From positions 1 to 64,000 of the forward strand of contig JAWXBR010000029.1 of assembly GCA_034440235.1 (NCBI GenBank): a stretch of DNA of 64,000 nt, in the 5' to 3' direction. How positions within the stretch are numbered: position 1 is the stretch's first letter; each line of letters opens with the position of its first letter. Below are positions 42,831 to 52,504 of the stretch, piece after piece. The stretch is from JAWXBR01 sp034440235 (lineage in GTDB: Bacteria > Bacteroidota > Ignavibacteria > Kapaibacteriales > Kapaibacteriaceae). Below the pieces are notes generated by a model that was given only the letters and a program-made list of their open reading frames with translations, had not been told where the DNA came from and searched no databases. The translations under genes were made by a program, and so were the position numbers.

Positions 42831-43436
42831 ATGTTCAAGAACCCGGTTCTTGAATATTTCTCGCACATTCATCCCATTACGCCTGTAGTTGTGTTTGTAC
42901 CAGTAATTGTGTTTGCCATCGTTCAGGGCATCCTTTTAACAACGGTCTTGCTGACGATTGGGATATTTCTTCTGGGTGTTCTGCTTTGGACAGCCGTCGA
43001 GTACGTTATACACCGCTTTGCATTTCACATCGAACCGAAGACAGTTACAGGCAAACGTCTGCATTTTCTGGTGCACGGTGTGCATCACGATTATCCACGC
43101 GACTCAACTCGGCTTGTAATGCCGTTGCTTGTAAGTGTGCCCTTGGCTGCAGCGTTCTTTTTTCTGTTTCAGTTTATCGTCTCGCCGCACCACTGGGCGT
43201 TGTTTGCTGGTTTCGTTGCAGGCTACGTTGCCTACGATTCTATCCACTACGCAACACACCATTGGCCGATGACGAATAAGGTTGGACGCTTCCTCAAAGA
43301 ATATCACATGAAGCATCACTACGTGGAAAGTTCTACCGCTTACGGTGTGAGCAATCCGTTGTGGGATTATGTCTTCAACACCGTACCCGCATGGGCGCGC
43401 AAACGTCGTCGCACTACATCGACCTCTAACGGATAA
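42831..43436 (+). CDS. Fatty acid hydroxylase (sterol desaturase superfamily)
   Basis: The start at 42831 (MFKNPVLEYF) has aaggacgag upstream. About 201 residues with four TM segments and the histidine boxes of the superfamily: EYVIHRFAFH, HFLVHGVHHDYPRD, SIHYATHH and EYHMKHHY. These bind a di-iron centre in the membrane. The order and spacing match fatty acid 2-hydroxylase-type proteins, which hydroxylate acyl chains of sphingolipids or related lipids. It is divergent from pbpC with only 25 bases between starts. Its stop lies in a 21-bp repeat. Confidence 0.87.
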   Translation: MFKNPVLEYFSHIHPITPVVVFVPVIVFAIVQGILLTTVLLTIGIFLLGVLLWTAVEYVIHRFAFHIEPKTVTGKRLHFLVHGVHHDYPRDSTRLVMPLLVSVPLAAAFFFLFQFIVSPHHWALFAGFVAGYVAYDSIHYATHHWPMTNKVGRFLKEYHMKHHYVESSTAYGVSNPLWDYVFNTVPAWARKRRRTTSTSNG

Positions 43437-43466
43437 CGGCTAACATCTAACGGATAACGGATAACG
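43425..43466 (+). repeat. 21-bp repeats across the hydroxylase stop codon
   Basis: tctaacggataacgg occurs at 43425 and 43446; within it the 7-mer ataacgg repeats further at 43454 and 43461. The stop TAA (43434-43436) is in the first unit, and an in-phase TAA follows at 43455. The array leads directly into the nuoC start region. Confidence 0.85.
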
Positions 43467-43474
43467 GATACCTG

Positions 43475-44008
43475 ATGCCGCAGAGCAACGAATTCATCTT
43501 GAAGACGGCGCAAACACTTGCGCCAGCAACAACAGCAATTAGTCATCATGGCGACTTCACACTTGTTGTGCCGCTAGATGCGTTAGTTGATGTATTGACT
43601 GAGTTCAAGGAGCACCCCGAACTACAGTTCAATTCGCTTGTTGATGTAACGGTTATTGACTGGAAGCGCAAGGGCGAACGATTCGACGTTGTGTACTTCC
43701 TGTATTCGATTCCGACAAAGGCTCGCGTTCGTGTGAAGGCAGCAGTGCGCGAAGACAACGCGCATGTTCCGACGATGGTTGACGTTTGGGAAAGTGCGAA
43801 TTGGTATGAGCGCGAAGCATACGATATGTACGGCATCATTTTCGACGGACATCCAGATCTGCGCCGATTCTACATGCCAGAAGATTTTATGGATTCGAAC
43901 GGCGAACCTCTTTGGCCCCTTCGCAAAGATTTCCCGCTGTCAGGAATTCCAGGATCGCTGCCCCTTCCCCAAAAACCAGAATCAGAACGGCCCGAGTTCA
44001 GAAACTGA
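43475..44008 (+). CDS. nuoC: NADH-quinone oxidoreductase subunit C
   Basis: A 177-residue complex I subunit of the 30-kDa family. The signature WYEREAYDMYGIIFDGHPDL (residues about 110-128), then RRFYMPEDF and WPLRKDFPL, are conserved. The protein sits in the peripheral arm with NuoD and the iron-sulphur subunits, moving electrons from NADH to quinone. No other nuo gene is nearby, which is unusual since the operon is normally contiguous. Either the other subunits are encoded elsewhere or this gene was moved. Confidence 0.93.
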   Translation: MPQSNEFILKTAQTLAPATTAISHHGDFTLVVPLDALVDVLTEFKEHPELQFNSLVDVTVIDWKRKGERFDVVYFLYSIPTKARVRVKAAVREDNAHVPTMVDVWESANWYEREAYDMYGIIFDGHPDLRRFYMPEDFMDSNGEPLWPLRKDFPLSGIPGSLPLPQKPESERPEFRN

Positions 44009-44048
44009 TTCTACCGTAAAGCGGTGGTGGTTTGTAAGCTGGCGCTTA

Positions 44049-44393
44049 CTAGTCGGTCTGCAACCAAGAAATAGCGCTTTGTACGCTTGGCTGAAACTCA
44101 AACAGATACTCGATTTGCGAGATTGCAAATAGCTTGCGAACCGTTTCCTGCACGCCAACGAGAATAACAAAACCCTCGTGATCTTTCATCTGACGATGTG
44201 CGAGAAGCAGAGAGCTTAGGCCTTGCGAGTCGCAGAAGTGGACCATTGACAAATCGATGACGAGTGCCTTAATGTCGGGCTGACATAGGATGAGCAACTC
44301 GCTCTTGACGTCTGGAGCGTTAGTGGAATCAAGTGAAGGTTCCTTGATCGCGAAGACGACAAGTTCGTCGTCCTGTTCAACCGAAAAGCGCAT
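44049..44393 (-). CDS. STAS-domain protein (anti-sigma factor antagonist-like)
   Basis: A 114-residue single STAS domain like SpoIIAA/RsbV. The phosphorylation loop FCDSQGLSSLLLAH holds the conserved D-S-x-G-L serine. Upstream is KALVIDLSMVHF. Such proteins are phosphorylated by a serine kinase (RsbW type) and, unphosphorylated, release a sigma factor or other partner. No kinase or phosphatase gene is in the window. It converges with nuoC and is divergent from the GT9 gene with 53 bases between starts. Confidence 0.87.
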   Translation of the reverse strand: MRFSVEQDDELVVFAIKEPSLDSTNAPDVKSELLILCQPDIKALVIDLSMVHFCDSQGLSSLLLAHRQMKDHEGFVILVGVQETVRKLFAISQIEYLFEFQPSVQSAISWLQTD

Positions 44394-44446
44394 AGGTTCT
44401 TTTATGAGTGCGATTAGATGGCGCTAATATCCCAAAAAACCACCGT

Positions 44447-45454
44447 ATGCGCTCTATCCTCGTAATAAGACTTTCTTCGATGGGCGACGTAATTCTTGCC
44501 ACGCCTCTCGTGCGACAGCTACGCGCCACCTATCCCGACGCTCAAATTGATGTAGCTGTGGCCGAACGATTCTCGGATGTATGGAGAAATAATCCTCGCG
44601 TTTCGAATGTATGGGCGGTGCCAGAGCAGATGCCGAACCAGTCGTATGATCTTGTTGTCGATCTGCAAGGCAACGCTAGGTCGAGGACAGTTCGCACGTC
44701 GATAGCGGGTAAGACGGTACGCATTCGAAAACATCGACTCGAAAAACTTGCCCTTGTGTACCTGAAGCGACGTCCACCTGTTGTCACGCCCATCACCACG
44801 CGTTATCGGAATGCAGTGGCGCAGTTGCCGTTGCTGGTGGATGCAGACGGACCCGAGGTGTGGTTGCCCGAAGATGCCGCAGCGGGTGGTGAATACAAAC
44901 CGCCATACACGGCACGTAAACGCGACTACACGCATCAGCCAACGCAAGGCGAGTTACGCATCGCCGTTGCACCAGGAGCCCATCACTACACGAAACGCTG
45001 GCCAGCAGAACGATTTGCCGCGTTGTGTAAGGGGCTGGTAGACCAAGGGGCATCGGTAGTGCTTGTGGGTGGTCCGAATGATGTTGAGTTATGCAAAGCT
45101 GTTGCTATTGCATCGGGAGTAAGTGTCGTGAATCGGGCTGGTGCACGGTCTGTACAAGACACAGCACGTATTCTCGACACATGCGAGCTGCTCGTAACGA
45201 ACGACACGGGTGTTATGCATCTGGCATCGGCACGCAGGATTCCCATTGTAGCAATCTTTGGTTCGACCGTTGGTGACTTGGGCTTCGCCCCTTACGGAGT
45301 GCCCCATACCATTGTCGAATACACCATTGCATGCAGACCCTGCACCCATATCGGGCGCGCATCGTGTCCGCGTGGTCACTTCCTCTGCATGCATGGCGTC
45401 TCGGTCGACATGGTTCTCAATGCCACAAACGATCTTCTCCAACGCAACAATTGA
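44447..45454 (+). CDS. Glycosyltransferase family 9 (heptosyltransferase-like)
   Basis: The start at 44447 gives MRSILVIRLSSMGDVILATP, the N-terminal GT9 motif. 335 residues. The C-terminal half has VAPGAHHYTKRWPAERFAAL (donor binding), VVLVGGPNDVELC and ELLVTNDTGVMHLASA, all as in WaaC/WaaF. These add heptose or another sugar to lipopolysaccharide core at the inner membrane. The acceptor is unknown. The Gfo/Idh/MocA gene follows after 68 bases on the same strand. Confidence 0.9.
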   Translation: MRSILVIRLSSMGDVILATPLVRQLRATYPDAQIDVAVAERFSDVWRNNPRVSNVWAVPEQMPNQSYDLVVDLQGNARSRTVRTSIAGKTVRIRKHRLEKLALVYLKRRPPVVTPITTRYRNAVAQLPLLVDADGPEVWLPEDAAAGGEYKPPYTARKRDYTHQPTQGELRIAVAPGAHHYTKRWPAERFAALCKGLVDQGASVVLVGGPNDVELCKAVAIASGVSVVNRAGARSVQDTARILDTCELLVTNDTGVMHLASARRIPIVAIFGSTVGDLGFAPYGVPHTIVEYTIACRPCTHIGRASCPRGHFLCMHGVSVDMVLNATNDLLQRNN

Positions 45455-45522
45455 TTCCCTCTGACGGCACGAGATTTGATATACAAGGTTCTGAACTTCG
45501 TCACTCAGTAGCATCTCATTCC

Positions 45523-46527
45523 ATGACCCCTCTTAACGTCGCACTCATCGGTGCAGGTAACATTGCACAAAGCATTCATTTGCCGATTCTCTCAGGTATG
45601 CCCGGGGTGAAGCTGGTAGCAATTACCGATAGGCAGAAATCGAAAGCTCAGATACTGGCCGACAAGTATGGCGCAGCCCATGCGTGCAGGACGATGGAAG
45701 AAATGTTAAAGCTGCCGGATATCGATGCGATATTCATAACGACAAGTACAGACGCACACGCAGAGAACGCACTTGCTGCAATCAGAGCCGGCAAACATGT
45801 GTTTGTGGAACGTCCCGTTGGACGCACCCTGCAGGAAACGCTCGAGATTCGTTCGGCTGCAAAAGAAGCTGGTGTGCAGGTAATGGTTGGTATGAACCAC
45901 AGGTTTCGTTCTGATGTGGTGTCGATGAAAAACGCAGTGGACCGAGGCGAAATAGGTCAGGTGTTTTATATCAAGTCCGGTTGGGTGAAACAACGCAGCA
46001 CAGACTCGCGGTGGCTGGCGCAAGCAGACAAATCGGGTGGTGGTGTACTTGTAGACCTAGGCATCGTTGTTATTGACATGATTCTGCATGTATTCAATTT
46101 TGGTAGGGTGCGCAGCGTAGTGTGTTCGACGTTTCACCACGAGACAAAAAGCGTAGAAGATCTTGTGGTCGCCATGCTGCACTTCGAGAATGGCAGTATT
46201 GCGACGATAGAAACATCGTGGTCGCTTATGCGCGCCGAAGATTTATACTACTGCAATGTGTTCGGGAAAAAGGGAAGTGCGTTCATTAATCCGTTCAAAC
46301 TCGTGAAGCGCGAGGGCAATGAGTTTCATACAACGCAGCCTCAACACCAGAAGACGCATCATGCAGTGTACATGAAGAGTTATGAGTCTGAGATAAAGCA
46401 TTTCATGAATGCGGCGAAGGGACTCGTTCCAATGATTAGTACGATAGACGAAGCAGTCGAACGCATGAAGATTGTAGAAGCACTTTATGCAAGCGCGGAA
46501 CTCAACCGCGAAGTTGTGATTCCGTAG
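45523..46527 (+). CDS. Gfo/Idh/MocA-family oxidoreductase
   Basis: The start at 45523 (MTPLNVALIGAGNIAQ) is the Rossmann GxGxxA motif; the open frame upstream is the end of the GT9 gene. 334 residues. DAIFITTSTDAHAENALAAI and the substrate domain starting VMVGMNHRFRSD match the family. The usual E-K-P motif, whose Lys is catalytic in most members, reads VFVERPVG here, so the chemistry may be altered. Family members oxidise or isomerise sugars and inositols with NAD(P). Position beside GT9 suggests sugar-nucleotide modification. Confidence 0.88.
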   Translation: MTPLNVALIGAGNIAQSIHLPILSGMPGVKLVAITDRQKSKAQILADKYGAAHACRTMEEMLKLPDIDAIFITTSTDAHAENALAAIRAGKHVFVERPVGRTLQETLEIRSAAKEAGVQVMVGMNHRFRSDVVSMKNAVDRGEIGQVFYIKSGWVKQRSTDSRWLAQADKSGGGVLVDLGIVVIDMILHVFNFGRVRSVVCSTFHHETKSVEDLVVAMLHFENGSIATIETSWSLMRAEDLYYCNVFGKKGSAFINPFKLVKREGNEFHTTQPQHQKTHHAVYMKSYESEIKHFMNAAKGLVPMISTIDEAVERMKIVEALYASAELNREVVIP

Positions 46528-46710
46528 ATACTGCCACAGAGAAGCGCATTTCGTCGGCGTGAATTCATAACGACTCACGATCAATAAATCAAGCGCTTTC
46601 TATGATGTGAATAATTTGTTCGTGTCTGTGGATGACGGCATGAAAAAATTGGGACAACGAGTGCTCAACCTTAGGCCTATAGACACATCACGATTTGGTA
46701 ATCTTGCACC

Positions 46711-48168
46711 GTGAACAGCAGCTCTTTATCCCCGCGTGACAGGCCAACTCCGGCCCGAGTTATATCCATAGACGATCCTTCAGCGCACGTACCACCGCAT
46801 TCGACCGATGCAGAAGTAGCGGTGCTGGGAGCGATGCTTGTAGACAAGGACGCAGTAAGCAAGGTCTTTGAAGTCCTTGATGCAGACTGCTTCTACCACG
46901 ACCGCCATCAGATAATTTTCAAGGCGATGATTGCCATGTTCGAACGTGGCATTACGATCGACCTTGTGACGCTTAGTAACGAGTTAAGTCGAGCGGGTGA
47001 CCTCGAACGTGTGGGCGGAATGTTTGCACTTACAGACATCAGTGCGCGCACTGTGACAGCAGCAAACGTCGAACACCATGCACGCATCGTTCTTGAGCGT
47101 TATCTAAAACGTCACCTCATAAAAGTGGCGGGCGAGATTATCAGCGACTGTTACGACGAAACGACAGATGCACTCGACGAAGTAGACCGCGCAGAACAGC
47201 GCATCTTCGATGTCGCAGAAAAGCGCCTTCGTCGCTCGTATGCAGGTATGAAGAAACTCACAAAAGATGCCATCGAAAAGATTTTCGCAATGGCATCGGG
47301 CGAAGGCAGTGGAATAACAGGCGTACCAACGGGATTTCACGGCCTCGATCAGTTACTAAGTGGTCTACAGCCGTCCGATCTTGTTATCCTAGCAGCCCGA
47401 CCTTCGATGGGAAAGACAGCGTTTGCATTGTCGATTGCACGCGAAGCTGCACGCCAAGGAAAATCTGTCGGCATATTCTCGCTTGAAATGTCCGCGCAGC
47501 AGTTGGTGCTTCGTCTTATTTCGGCCGATGCGCAGATCGGACTTCAGGCGTTGCGCTCTGGACGTCTTTCGCAGAAAGACATGCACGACATTGTGTCGCG
47601 TATCGATAAGCTGATGAACGCTCCCATCTACATCGACGACTCTGCGGCGATATCACCGGTAGAGTTTCGTGCGAAATGCCGACGCATGAAAATCGAGCAC
47701 AAAATCGATCTCGTCATTGTTGACTATTTGCAGCTCATGCACGCACCGAAGGCAGAATCGCGCGAACGCGAAATCTCGATGATTTCACACACGCTCAAAC
47801 AGGTTGCAAAAGAACTCGATATTCCTGTGCTTGCATTGTCGCAGCTTAATCGCACGCTCGAACAACGCGCCGATAAACGTCCGATGCTTTCTGACCTTCG
47901 CGAATCTGGCTCAATTGAGCAGGATGCCGACGTTGTGATGTTTGTGCACCGTCCGGAGCACTACAAGATTGCTCAGTTCGAAGACGGACGTTCTACCGAA
48001 AACATCGCCGAAATTATTATCGGCAAGCAACGGAACGGTCCGACCGGCGACGTGCGCATCTTCTTCCAGAAGGAAAACGCATCGTTCCACGATCTGACGT
48101 TCAACCACGATCAGTTCGATGCTGCGCAAGAGCCGCCGCAGTTGTCGGGTCCGGACACGCCATTTTAG
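46711..48168 (+). CDS. dnaB: Replicative DNA helicase
   Basis: A 485-residue DnaB starting with GTG at 46711. The N-terminal domain (DAEVAVLGAMLVDKDAVSKV, GMFALTDISART) binds primase. The RecA-like domain has Walker A ARPSMGKTAFALSIA, Walker B VIVDYLQLMHA, and SGSIEQDADVVMFVHRPEHY near the end. It unwinds the lagging-strand template as a hexamer. No intein is present. There is no clear ribosome binding site, as is common in Bacteroidota. The stop codon lies in a 21-bp repeat array. Confidence 0.96.
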   Translation: MNSSSLSPRDRPTPARVISIDDPSAHVPPHSTDAEVAVLGAMLVDKDAVSKVFEVLDADCFYHDRHQIIFKAMIAMFERGITIDLVTLSNELSRAGDLERVGGMFALTDISARTVTAANVEHHARIVLERYLKRHLIKVAGEIISDCYDETTDALDEVDRAEQRIFDVAEKRLRRSYAGMKKLTKDAIEKIFAMASGEGSGITGVPTGFHGLDQLLSGLQPSDLVILAARPSMGKTAFALSIAREAARQGKSVGIFSLEMSAQQLVLRLISADAQIGLQALRSGRLSQKDMHDIVSRIDKLMNAPIYIDDSAAISPVEFRAKCRRMKIEHKIDLVIVDYLQLMHAPKAESREREISMISHTLKQVAKELDIPVLALSQLNRTLEQRADKRPMLSDLRESGSIEQDADVVMFVHRPEHYKIAQFEDGRSTENIAEIIIGKQRNGPTGDVRIFFQKENASFHDLTFNHDQFDAAQEPPQLSGPDTPF

Positions 48169-48223
48169 GAGAGCGTGCGCGCATTTAGAAGAGTCCAGCG
48201 CGCCTTCCCGGAGCGCGAACGCG
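48161..48223 (+). repeat. Degenerate 21-bp repeats across the dnaB stop codon
   Basis: Units at 48161, 48182 and 48203 begin cattttaggagagcg, catttagaagagtcc and ccttcccggagcgcg, and end in gcgcg or acgcg. Units 1 and 2 align well with a one-base shift; unit 3 is weaker. The stop TAG (48166-48168) is copied in unit 2 (48186) in another frame. Confidence 0.65.
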
Positions 48224-48235
48224 CCTTTCTATGGA

Positions 48236-48266
48236 TTGTAACCTGCTTGCGTTTGTCGTACATTTC
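48236..48266 (+). promoter_or_regulatory. Candidate Bacteroidota-type promoter
   Basis: TTG (48236-48238) and TACATTTC (48259-48266) are 20 bases apart. They resemble the -33 TTG / -7 TAnnTTTG promoter of Bacteroidota, 31 bases before the WD40 gene. One of eight bases in the -7 box differs. Confidence 0.3.
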
Positions 48267-48297
48267 GAAGTCTTAATACCGCGTAGCAGGGGAGTGC

Positions 48298-50370
48298 ATG
48301 ATTCTAGTCCGATGTCGCCAGACCTTTTTTGTCTGCTCAGCATTTTTTCTACTGCTAAGCGCTGCCGTTTCTGTTAAGGGGCAAGCAACGGGGCTGAAGC
48401 TCGATTATCCGAACGGTAACGAGATCTTCTATACAACGCGCGATACAAGCATCGTGATTCGTTGGAGTGGAGTAGACGACACAACGAAGGTGAATCTCGA
48501 TATTTCTTCCGACGCAGGACTCTCTTGGAATCTTCTGAAAGATAGTCTGACCGGATCGTCGTACGAATGGAATATCCGTGGTGCTGCAATTAGCAGTACC
48601 TATCGCATTCGTGTAGCGCAGGTAAGACCTCCGGCGCCACGTGACGACATTCAGTACACAGGACACGTTGGTCCGGTGTACGATGCAGTATGGTCGCCCA
48701 GCGGTAGGCGCGTTGCGAGCATTAGCGCGCAAGTGCATGTCTGGGACGCCGGCACGGGTGGCACACTCGAGGCGACGATACTTCCGGGACCCAGGACTGT
48801 ATATAACGGACTTAACTGGAGTGCCGACTCACTGCGCATCGTTGCAGGAGGCGAAGACCAGGTGGCTCGTGTTTATGATGCCACGACAAATGCGCTGGTT
48901 CAAGGACTAAACATCCCAGGCGTCATTAATGAGTGTTTCTTCAACCCACAATCAACAGAAATTCTTGTAGCGTCTGACGACTCAAGAGCGCGCGTCTTTG
49001 TTATGCCTAGCGCCTTGTCTCTAGCCCCCTACATAGCTACTGGTCAGATCGAACATGTTGCATGGAGTCCGAACGGACTTCGCGTGTTGGTGTGTGCATC
49101 GCAGGCCCGCGTTCAAAACCGCGCAGGTGGCGCACCACTCCAGTTTACACGACATGGTGTTTCTGTTGATGACGGTGCATGGAGTCCGGACGGAAAATTC
49201 ATTTGCTCAGTAGGTGGAGATGCATCGATACGCATGTGGGACGCGCAAACAGCCGTTGAACGTTGGTCGATACTGAATGTCCCCGATGGAGTTCGTTGCG
49301 TTACATTTAGTGCCGACGGTTCGATGGTCGCTGTTGGTGGTGGTGACTCTTCGCTCGTTGTGTACAACGCAGTAGATGGTTCTGTGCTACATGCCATAAA
49401 CAGCCACGCGCTGGCAGTGCGTATGGTGGCATTCTCGAAAGACGGACGTTATCTGGCGTCTGCCTCCGATGACGACTTTACGCGCGTCTTTGACTTGAAG
49501 AACAATCGAACGGCACGCGATCTTAAACATGGCAACAATGTGTCCGCGGTAAGATGGGGTCCGGATGACGGACGTATACTTACCGCAAGCACTGACGGAA
49601 CAGCGCGCATTTGGCAGATACGCGAGATTATTCTTCAGGGAGACACTTCGGATGCGTCGTTCTCTATCGCGCCGCCACCTCCGGCCTTCGCTCGCTTTGT
49701 CACAAATGGCGACACGTTGCAGATTGGTGACCAAACAACGATTACGCTTCGGTTAGAGGGCGCACAGTTCATCGATTTGGCGGACATCGACTCGGTCCGA
49801 TTTACGCTTTCGTACGATGGCTCGATGTTGCACAGACTGGCGAGCACCGTTCCTGTGTTGTTCGAAGACGATTCTGCGAATTACAAAATCCTGACGATGC
49901 AGACAGTGCCGTTGCCACTAGCCGACACCGTACTCATGAATCTGCAGTTCAGAGCCACGCTTGGTGCCGACACGGTTACGTCGCTGTTTCTGTCGCGCAT
50001 CGCGCTTATCGGGTCTGGACCTGGTCTTACGACAGAGAAAAGCACCGACACAATTCTCGTGCGTGGACTCTGTAGGACCGACGGACAGGTGCGGTTATTC
50101 AATCCGCTTGGCGAATCACTTGGCCTTATCGTTCAACGTACTGCGCAAGGTACCACGACGATGTCGGTGGTTCTTGCAGAAGCAGGTGCAACAACTGTAA
50201 AAGTTTACGATCTCTTCGGCCGCGAGTTGTGGTCAGATGTGGCTTCACATTCGGAACTTTCGGACCGCTATATGGAGCGCAGCTTAGATGCAGCGCTAAC
50301 CGGACGCGGACCCATCATGGTAATCATTACCACGCCAACGCAACGCCTTGGCAAGTTGACACTGGAGTGA
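48298..50370 (+). CDS. WD40-repeat secreted protein with T9SS-like C-terminus
   Basis: 690 residues with signal peptide MILVRCRQTFFVCSAFFLLL...VKGQ. Residues about 30-110 are an Ig-like domain (GLKLDYPNGNEIF, VIRWSGVD). Residues about 115-450 hold seven WD40 repeats (GPVYDAVWSPSGRRVASI, DGAWSPDGKFICSVGGDASI, WDAQTAV), a beta-propeller for protein contacts. A cohesin-like domain (about 455-590) follows. The last 80 residues (TTTMSVVLAEAGATTVKVYD, LFGRELWSD) resemble a T9SS tail. It is followed after four bases by the OmpA gene, so they probably act together at the cell surface. Confidence 0.8.
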   Translation: MILVRCRQTFFVCSAFFLLLSAAVSVKGQATGLKLDYPNGNEIFYTTRDTSIVIRWSGVDDTTKVNLDISSDAGLSWNLLKDSLTGSSYEWNIRGAAISSTYRIRVAQVRPPAPRDDIQYTGHVGPVYDAVWSPSGRRVASISAQVHVWDAGTGGTLEATILPGPRTVYNGLNWSADSLRIVAGGEDQVARVYDATTNALVQGLNIPGVINECFFNPQSTEILVASDDSRARVFVMPSALSLAPYIATGQIEHVAWSPNGLRVLVCASQARVQNRAGGAPLQFTRHGVSVDDGAWSPDGKFICSVGGDASIRMWDAQTAVERWSILNVPDGVRCVTFSADGSMVAVGGGDSSLVVYNAVDGSVLHAINSHALAVRMVAFSKDGRYLASASDDDFTRVFDLKNNRTARDLKHGNNVSAVRWGPDDGRILTASTDGTARIWQIREIILQGDTSDASFSIAPPPPAFARFVTNGDTLQIGDQTTITLRLEGAQFIDLADIDSVRFTLSYDGSMLHRLASTVPVLFEDDSANYKILTMQTVPLPLADTVLMNLQFRATLGADTVTSLFLSRIALIGSGPGLTTEKSTDTILVRGLCRTDGQVRLFNPLGESLGLIVQRTAQGTTTMSVVLAEAGATTVKVYDLFGRELWSDVASHSELSDRYMERSLDAALTGRGPIMVIITTPTQRLGKLTLE

Positions 50371-50374
50371 TTGT

Positions 50375-52504
50375 ATGATGCATCGATACCTGATCGTTCT
50401 CTGTCTTCTTTTGACAGGGGTCCAGCAAGGGGCTGCTCAGTGGTGGACTGATGGCACACCAGAAGACGTCTGGCTGCTTCAGATCGGATTCTCTGGGTAC
50501 GGGGCAGCAACGTTGCACACCGGCGACTTTACGCTCCCCGAGGCACCAACGTGTTGCTCGTCGTATTCTACAGCATTGGGAATAGGTCCGTCGCTGTCAG
50601 CGTTCTTGCGCCAAGAAATAACAAAAACCTTCCGCCTACATGCACGCGTTTCGTACGCGATGTACAATGCAACATTCACAGCAACCGAAGACCTGCTGGT
50701 ATCGGGCAACGTCAATGGCCGATCATTGCATACACTCGAGACACGGGCTGGTTGGCTGGGCGGTGAATTGCTGGGCGATCTTCGAGTAGGTGGGAGTCTA
50801 AGACTCATGGCCGGAATGTCATTTGGCGTTCTTACCCAGGCAACCTTTTCGCAGAATGAAGAACTTGAGATTCCTGCAACCGGCACATTTGAAAATGGGT
50901 CGCGTGTTCGAGGTGTAACCACAAACATCGCACGCACAAGTGCGCCGTCTAACATCCTTGGCATCGTTGCAGGCGCAGGTTACGATATACCTCTTACAGA
51001 AAATCATTCTGTTGTACTAACACCCGAAGCACTAGTAACGCTGGGGCTTACAGATCTCGTAGTAGGGCAAAGTTGGAAAGCGACTATGGTGCGTGTAGGC
51101 GCGTCGCTTGCGTTCTCGTTGAATGCTCCGCCAGCGCCGCTTCCTGTAGAACGTCGTAAAGAAATGTTTATAGATTCTGTGATCGTAGACGTTTTGCCAG
51201 ACGCACAAGAGAGGCGAACAGAAGGACCTGAACGTGTTGTGGCCGATACGACAGTTACAACAGAAGCAGTTGTGATAACAGAGCGTGCATATCGCACCGA
51301 TACGGTTTTTGCACCACAACGTCCGGATATCGTAGCTCGACTTAAGACATTTGCTGTGGGAACAGATGGCAAAACCAACGACGTGTTCACCATCAATGTG
51401 TCGACACAGTTTATAACCGAGGCATTGCCTTTACTACCCGTGGTTTTCTTTGAATCTCAGTCAATTTCATTGTCGTTTAGGTACAATCAACTCAAGAGTT
51501 CATCTGAATTCATCGAGGGTGCAATACCACCTCGCACCACAGACGTTCACCATGAAGTGCTGAATATTATCGGACGCAGACTAACTGACAATCAAAGCAG
51601 TACAATTCGCTTGCGCGGTACTGCCGATCCAACAACAGAAAACGGAGATTGCGATCTTGCGCGCAAACGTGCGCAGGCAGTGAAAGATTACCTCGTTCGC
51701 ATCTGGAATATCGACGGAGCGCGGATCGCCATTGCTTCTGGCTCAGGTTCTTGTGCGCCAGAACGTACAACACGCCAGCCATCCGAAGAGGGGTACTCTG
51801 AAAACCGTCGTGTAGAAATTGAGACAGACGACCTTACGTTGCTTATGCCTGTAGCACGCCGGCGCTTCAACGAAGCACGAACAGTAGATCCACCTCGCAT
51901 TCTATTCGATCCTGCAGGTACGTCTACACGTTACATCACAGACTGGAAACTCGTGGCTACATCAGGCGAAACGATCGTGTTTTCGCAGGAGGGCAAGGGT
52001 ACGCCTTCATCTATTCTTCAAGACCTGAGCATGAATCAGGCAGATATGATGCGTGACAATCAGCCTGTTGTGGCGAAACTTACAGTCAATGGTCTGCGCG
52101 GAGTTACTGCAAACACGACAGCGCAGTTGATTGTAAAGAAGGATACAGTGCGTCAGGAGATTGAAAGACTAACGTTGACGTTGTTCGATGTAGCAAGCGA
52201 CAAAGTATCTCCAATTGCTGAGCAACAAATTCGGAAGTTCGTCGAAGCAGTTCCGGTGAACTCTATTGTTCTGGTTCGTGGATTTGCTGACATGCTGGGC
52301 AACGCAGAATTCAATCGCACCCTCTCACAAAAACGAGCCACTGCCGTATGTGATGAAATCAGGAAGAACCTGCGAAAGACGGTCGACCTTCAGTGTGATG
52401 AAATTCGTACCGATAGATACCCCCCGGGAGTCGAGTCGTACAAAACACCCGAGGAGCGCTTCCTAAGTCGGACTGTTCAAATCGAGGTCAAGAAAAGTAG
52501 GTAG
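50375..52504 (+). CDS. OmpA-family outer-membrane protein with two OmpA-like domains
   Basis: 709 residues, signal peptide MMHRYLIVLCLLLTG. Residues about 20-255 look like an outer-membrane beta-barrel (aromatic-ended strands). An OmpA-like peptidoglycan-binding domain lies about 370-490 (TIRLRGTADPTTENGDCDLA, RKRAQAVKDYL, ENRRVEIE). A second lies about 590-709 (LVRGFADMLGNAEFNRTLSQ, KRATAV). Two such domains in one protein would anchor the outer membrane firmly to the wall. It follows the WD40 protein gene immediately and its stop is duplicated in a 33-bp repeat. Confidence 0.85.
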   Translation: MMHRYLIVLCLLLTGVQQGAAQWWTDGTPEDVWLLQIGFSGYGAATLHTGDFTLPEAPTCCSSYSTALGIGPSLSAFLRQEITKTFRLHARVSYAMYNATFTATEDLLVSGNVNGRSLHTLETRAGWLGGELLGDLRVGGSLRLMAGMSFGVLTQATFSQNEELEIPATGTFENGSRVRGVTTNIARTSAPSNILGIVAGAGYDIPLTENHSVVLTPEALVTLGLTDLVVGQSWKATMVRVGASLAFSLNAPPAPLPVERRKEMFIDSVIVDVLPDAQERRTEGPERVVADTTVTTEAVVITERAYRTDTVFAPQRPDIVARLKTFAVGTDGKTNDVFTINVSTQFITEALPLLPVVFFESQSISLSFRYNQLKSSSEFIEGAIPPRTTDVHHEVLNIIGRRLTDNQSSTIRLRGTADPTTENGDCDLARKRAQAVKDYLVRIWNIDGARIAIASGSGSCAPERTTRQPSEEGYSENRRVEIETDDLTLLMPVARRRFNEARTVDPPRILFDPAGTSTRYITDWKLVATSGETIVFSQEGKGTPSSILQDLSMNQADMMRDNQPVVAKLTVNGLRGVTANTTAQLIVKKDTVRQEIERLTLTLFDVASDKVSPIAEQQIRKFVEAVPVNSIVLVRGFADMLGNAEFNRTLSQKRATAVCDEIRKNLRKTVDLQCDEIRTDRYPPGVESYKTPEERFLSRTVQIEVKKSR

